Source: an uncultured Ancrocorticia sp. (lineage in GTDB: Bacteria > Actinomycetota > Actinomycetes > Actinomycetales > Actinomycetaceae). Taken from it: a DNA stretch of 6,460 bases. The DNA is taken from positions 1-6,460 of the forward strand of contig CAJPTB010000118.1 of assembly GCA_905373325.1 (NCBI GenBank), read 5' to 3'. The translations under genes and the position numbers were made by a program. The notes under the pieces are model-generated. The model was not told the DNA's origin. It saw only the letters and a program-made list of their open reading frames with translations, and did no database searches. Shown here piece after piece: positions 5,211 to 6,460 of this stretch. The stretch's first letter is position 1. Each line of letters starts with the position of its first letter.

Positions 5211-5240
5211 TTGATCGTCCAGGGCGTGCTCTTGTAGCAT
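5211..5240 (+). promoter_or_regulatory. Probable promoter of the thiamine operon
   Basis: TTGATC (5211-5216, four of six matches to TTGACA) and TAGCAT (5235-5240, four of six to TATAAT, immediately preceded by TG) are separated by 18 bp. The predicted transcription start at about 5247-5249 coincides with the first base pair of the riboswitch P1 stem, which supports the assignment. Confidence 0.55.
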
Positions 5241-5248
5241 TGATTGCG

Positions 5249-5332
5249 CGACAGGGGAGCGCCACAAGGGCGCTGAGAGTGCGAAAAGCAGACCCTCGAA
5301 CCTGATCCGGTTAGCACCGGCGAAGGAAGTCG
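5249..5332 (+). promoter_or_regulatory. TPP riboswitch (THI element) aptamer
   Basis: The TPP-binding aptamer is recognisable by its conserved blocks. P1 is CGAC (5249-5252) with GTCG (5329-5332). GGGG (5254-5257) opens the conserved core. P3 is AGCGCC/GGCGCT (5258-5263 with 5269-5274). CTGAGA (5273-5278) is the thiamine-pyrimidine-sensing motif. ACCCTCGAACCTGATC (5292-5307) and P5, CCGG/CCGG closing TTAGCA (5307-5320), are followed by GCGAAGGAAG. It precedes a thiamine-binding protein gene, the expected target. When bound to TPP it should reduce thiamine-uptake expression. Confidence 0.96.
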
Positions 5333-5339
5333 AGCTCTC

Positions 5340-5374
5340 CCCGCCGAAGACGGCGGGCCCTCCTGAAATGGAGG
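5340..5374 (+). promoter_or_regulatory. Riboswitch expression platform: stem-loop plus Shine-Dalgarno-occluding hairpin
   Basis: Two hairpins follow the aptamer. The first is CCCGCCG-AAGA-CGGCGGG (5340-5357, 7 perfect pairs). The second is CCTCC-TGAAAT-GGAGG (5359-5374, 5 perfect pairs). The 3' arm of the second hairpin is exactly the thiB Shine-Dalgarno sequence, five bases before ATG 5380. No U-tract follows either hairpin, so control is probably at translation initiation and not by termination. The competing open fold cannot be decided by eye. Confidence 0.72.
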
Positions 5375-5379
5375 AAGCA

Positions 5380-6405
5380 ATGACACGCAACAGACTTCGC
5401 TCCGTCGCCTGCCTCGTCGCGGCGCTCGCGGTGGCAGGATGCTCGGGCGAATCGACCGATTCGAAAGGCGGCGGGGACTCTAAAACGGTCACCGTGCTCA
5501 CGCACGACTCGTTCAACCTTCCCAAGGAACTCGTCAAGGAGTTCGAGTCGAAGACGGGATACAAGCTCGTCACCACGCCCGCGGGCGACGCCGGCGTCGC
5601 CAATCAGCTGGTTCTGACGAAGAAATCGCCGAAGTACGACGCCGTATACGGGATCGACAGCTACACGGCCGCGATTCCCGCCGGCGAGGGGCTGTTCGTC
5701 GACTACGCCTCGCCGGCTCTGCCGCAGTCGGCCAAGGAGTATGAGATCAAGGGGATCAAAGGGCTGACGCCCGTCGATCGCGGCGACGTGTGCATCAACG
5801 TGGACCACAAATGGTTCAAAGAGAAAGGCGTCAAAGAGCCGACGGGCGTGGACGATCTCGCGAAGCCCGAGTACTCCAAACTCCTCTCGATCATCGATCC
5901 GAACGCTTCGACCACCGGCTTCGCCTACCTTGCGGGCGTGAGGACGGCGAAGGGCGAGGATGCGAAGGGGTATCTGAGCCGGATGGCGGCGGGCGGCGTC
6001 CACGTCGCATCCGACTGGACGAACGCCTACAACGTCGATTTTTCGGCTGGAGAGGGCAAAGGCAACTATCCGCTCGTTCTGTCCTACGCCTCGTCGCCGG
6101 CGTTCGCGAAGGACACCGGCGTGATCGAGTCGACGTGCGTGCGGCAGATCGAGTACGCCGGAGTGGTCAAGGGAACCGACAACGAGAAGGGTGCGAAGGC
6201 CTTCGTCGATTTCATGGTTTCGAAGAAGGTTCAAAGCGCGATTCCGACGTCGATGTACATGTATCCGGTGGATTCCAGCGTGCAGCTGCCCGCCGAATGG
6301 GCCGCCAAAGCCAAGCTGGCGGAGCACCCGATCGTGCCCGATCCAGAAAAGGTTGCGGCAAACCGCGACAAATGGCTCGAAGACTGGGCGGCGGTCGCGA
6401 AATGA
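5380..6405 (+). CDS. thiB: Thiamine ABC transporter substrate-binding lipoprotein
   Basis: A 341-aa extracytoplasmic lipoprotein that captures thiamine (or its phosphates) for the ThiPQ importer. The signal peptide runs from basic MTRNRLR through a hydrophobic core to the lipobox LAVAGC, with lipidated Cys21. A Ser/Gly linker follows, then the ThiB fold. Visible marks include VLTHDSFNLP (39-48), YDAVYGIDSY (86-95), IDPNASTTGFAYL (172-184), SDWTNAY (211-217), LVLSYASSPAF (232-242), and DFMVSKKVQSAIPTSMYMYPV (277-297), the family's 'DFllS..fQ..iP..n.mYPV' ending. ATG 5380 is chosen because GGAGG lies 5 nt upstream; the in-frame ATG 5368 sits in the loop of the occluding hairpin and has no Shine-Dalgarno of its own. 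It is the first gene of a TPP-riboswitch-controlled operon; the stop overlaps a following ATG (ATGA). All family features are intact. Confidence 0.95.
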   Translation: MTRNRLRSVACLVAALAVAGCSGESTDSKGGGDSKTVTVLTHDSFNLPKELVKEFESKTGYKLVTTPAGDAGVANQLVLTKKSPKYDAVYGIDSYTAAIPAGEGLFVDYASPALPQSAKEYEIKGIKGLTPVDRGDVCINVDHKWFKEKGVKEPTGVDDLAKPEYSKLLSIIDPNASTTGFAYLAGVRTAKGEDAKGYLSRMAAGGVHVASDWTNAYNVDFSAGEGKGNYPLVLSYASSPAFAKDTGVIESTCVRQIEYAGVVKGTDNEKGAKAFVDFMVSKKVQSAIPTSMYMYPVDSSVQLPAEWAAKAKLAEHPIVPDPEKVAANRDKWLEDWAAVAK

Positions 6406-6460
6406 CGGATCGTAGAAGGACGCCGCCATTCTGAGGGCGAGAGCCGCCGCGGCCCGGACC
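6402..6460 (+). CDS. Probable 5' end of thiP (thiamine ABC transporter permease), frame uncertain
   Basis: ATG 6402 overlaps the thiB stop (ATGA), the usual operon junction, and reads M-T-D-R-R-R-T-P-P-F before an immediate TGA at 6432. The downstream frame that looks coding is different: from 6428 it reads I-L-R-A-R-A-A-A-A-R-T, a basic then Ala-rich start suitable for a membrane permease, with mostly G or C at third positions. There are two explanations. One base may be missing near 6431, so that MTDRRRTPPF joins LRARAAAART. Alternatively translation begins at a rare ATT (6428) or CTG (6431), with GAAGGA (6415-6420) as Shine-Dalgarno. Only about 20 codons are visible. Identity as thiP rests on position after thiB. 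Confidence 0.4.

Noticed and set aside
3935..5386. Long - strand open frame, 483 codons, opposite dcd and the DUF4235 gene
   Set aside because: It runs through the dcd active-site region in antisense, through non-coding repeats and through the riboswitch. It is Arg-rich and has no family features.
5311..6429. Long - strand open frame opposite thiB
   Set aside because: It is the antisense shadow of a clearly recognised lipoprotein gene, and its composition is Arg/Val/His low-complexity.

Overview
The window looks like ordinary chromosome from a GC-rich Gram-positive actinobacterium. Real genes have third codon positions that are mostly G or C, GTG starts occur, and the families present are typical of Actinobacteria: a tRNA-Gly next to a dUMP-forming dCTP deaminase, a DUF4235 membrane protein, a DUF6882 protein, and a VWA-TPR gene pair. 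An Actinomycetaceae-like host is my best guess. That is inference, because no taxonomic marker such as rRNA is present.

Left block (1-1772, + strand): the 3' part of a membrane-anchored VWA-domain protein overlaps a TPR-like membrane protein in a GTGA junction. The second protein ends in about 13 tandem (N/S/D)P(S/T/G)Q tetrapeptides. Together they resemble the BatA/BatB/BatC-type cell-envelope modules that usually lie beside MoxR and DUF58 genes. The first ~45 bases of the VWA gene appear to be in a different reading frame from the rest.

Middle block (1796-3715): a MutT-like Nudix hydrolase (- strand) converges on the TPR gene and diverges from a DUF6882 protein (+ strand); their likely starts are about 30 bp apart. 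The DUF6882 gene in turn converges on a ClbS/DfsB (DUF1706) gene (- strand).

Right block (3841-6460): a tRNA-Gly(CCC) on the - strand, with an encoded CCA and an extended -10 promoter, is divergent from dcd, which is probably expressed from a leaderless or near-leaderless transcript. A DUF4235 gene follows. Next comes about 370 bp without a gene. It holds a cluster of GCTTYGARGC-type repeats with a perfect 22-bp palindrome, then a promoter, a TPP riboswitch and a hairpin that occludes the Shine-Dalgarno sequence of a thiamine-binding lipoprotein gene (thiB). The last bases look like the start of thiP, either frameshifted or with a rare start codon.

Functionally, the right end is a thiamine-uptake operon under TPP control. 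Dcd and the Nudix enzyme are nucleotide-pool enzymes, and the ClbS-like protein belongs to a genotoxin-protection family, but nothing visible ties these three into one system. I found no convincing new biological system. The points most worth a second look are the two apparent reading-frame breaks at the window edges, the riboswitch expression platform, the repeat cluster at 4989-5167, and the unknown roles of the DUF6882 and ClbS-like genes.
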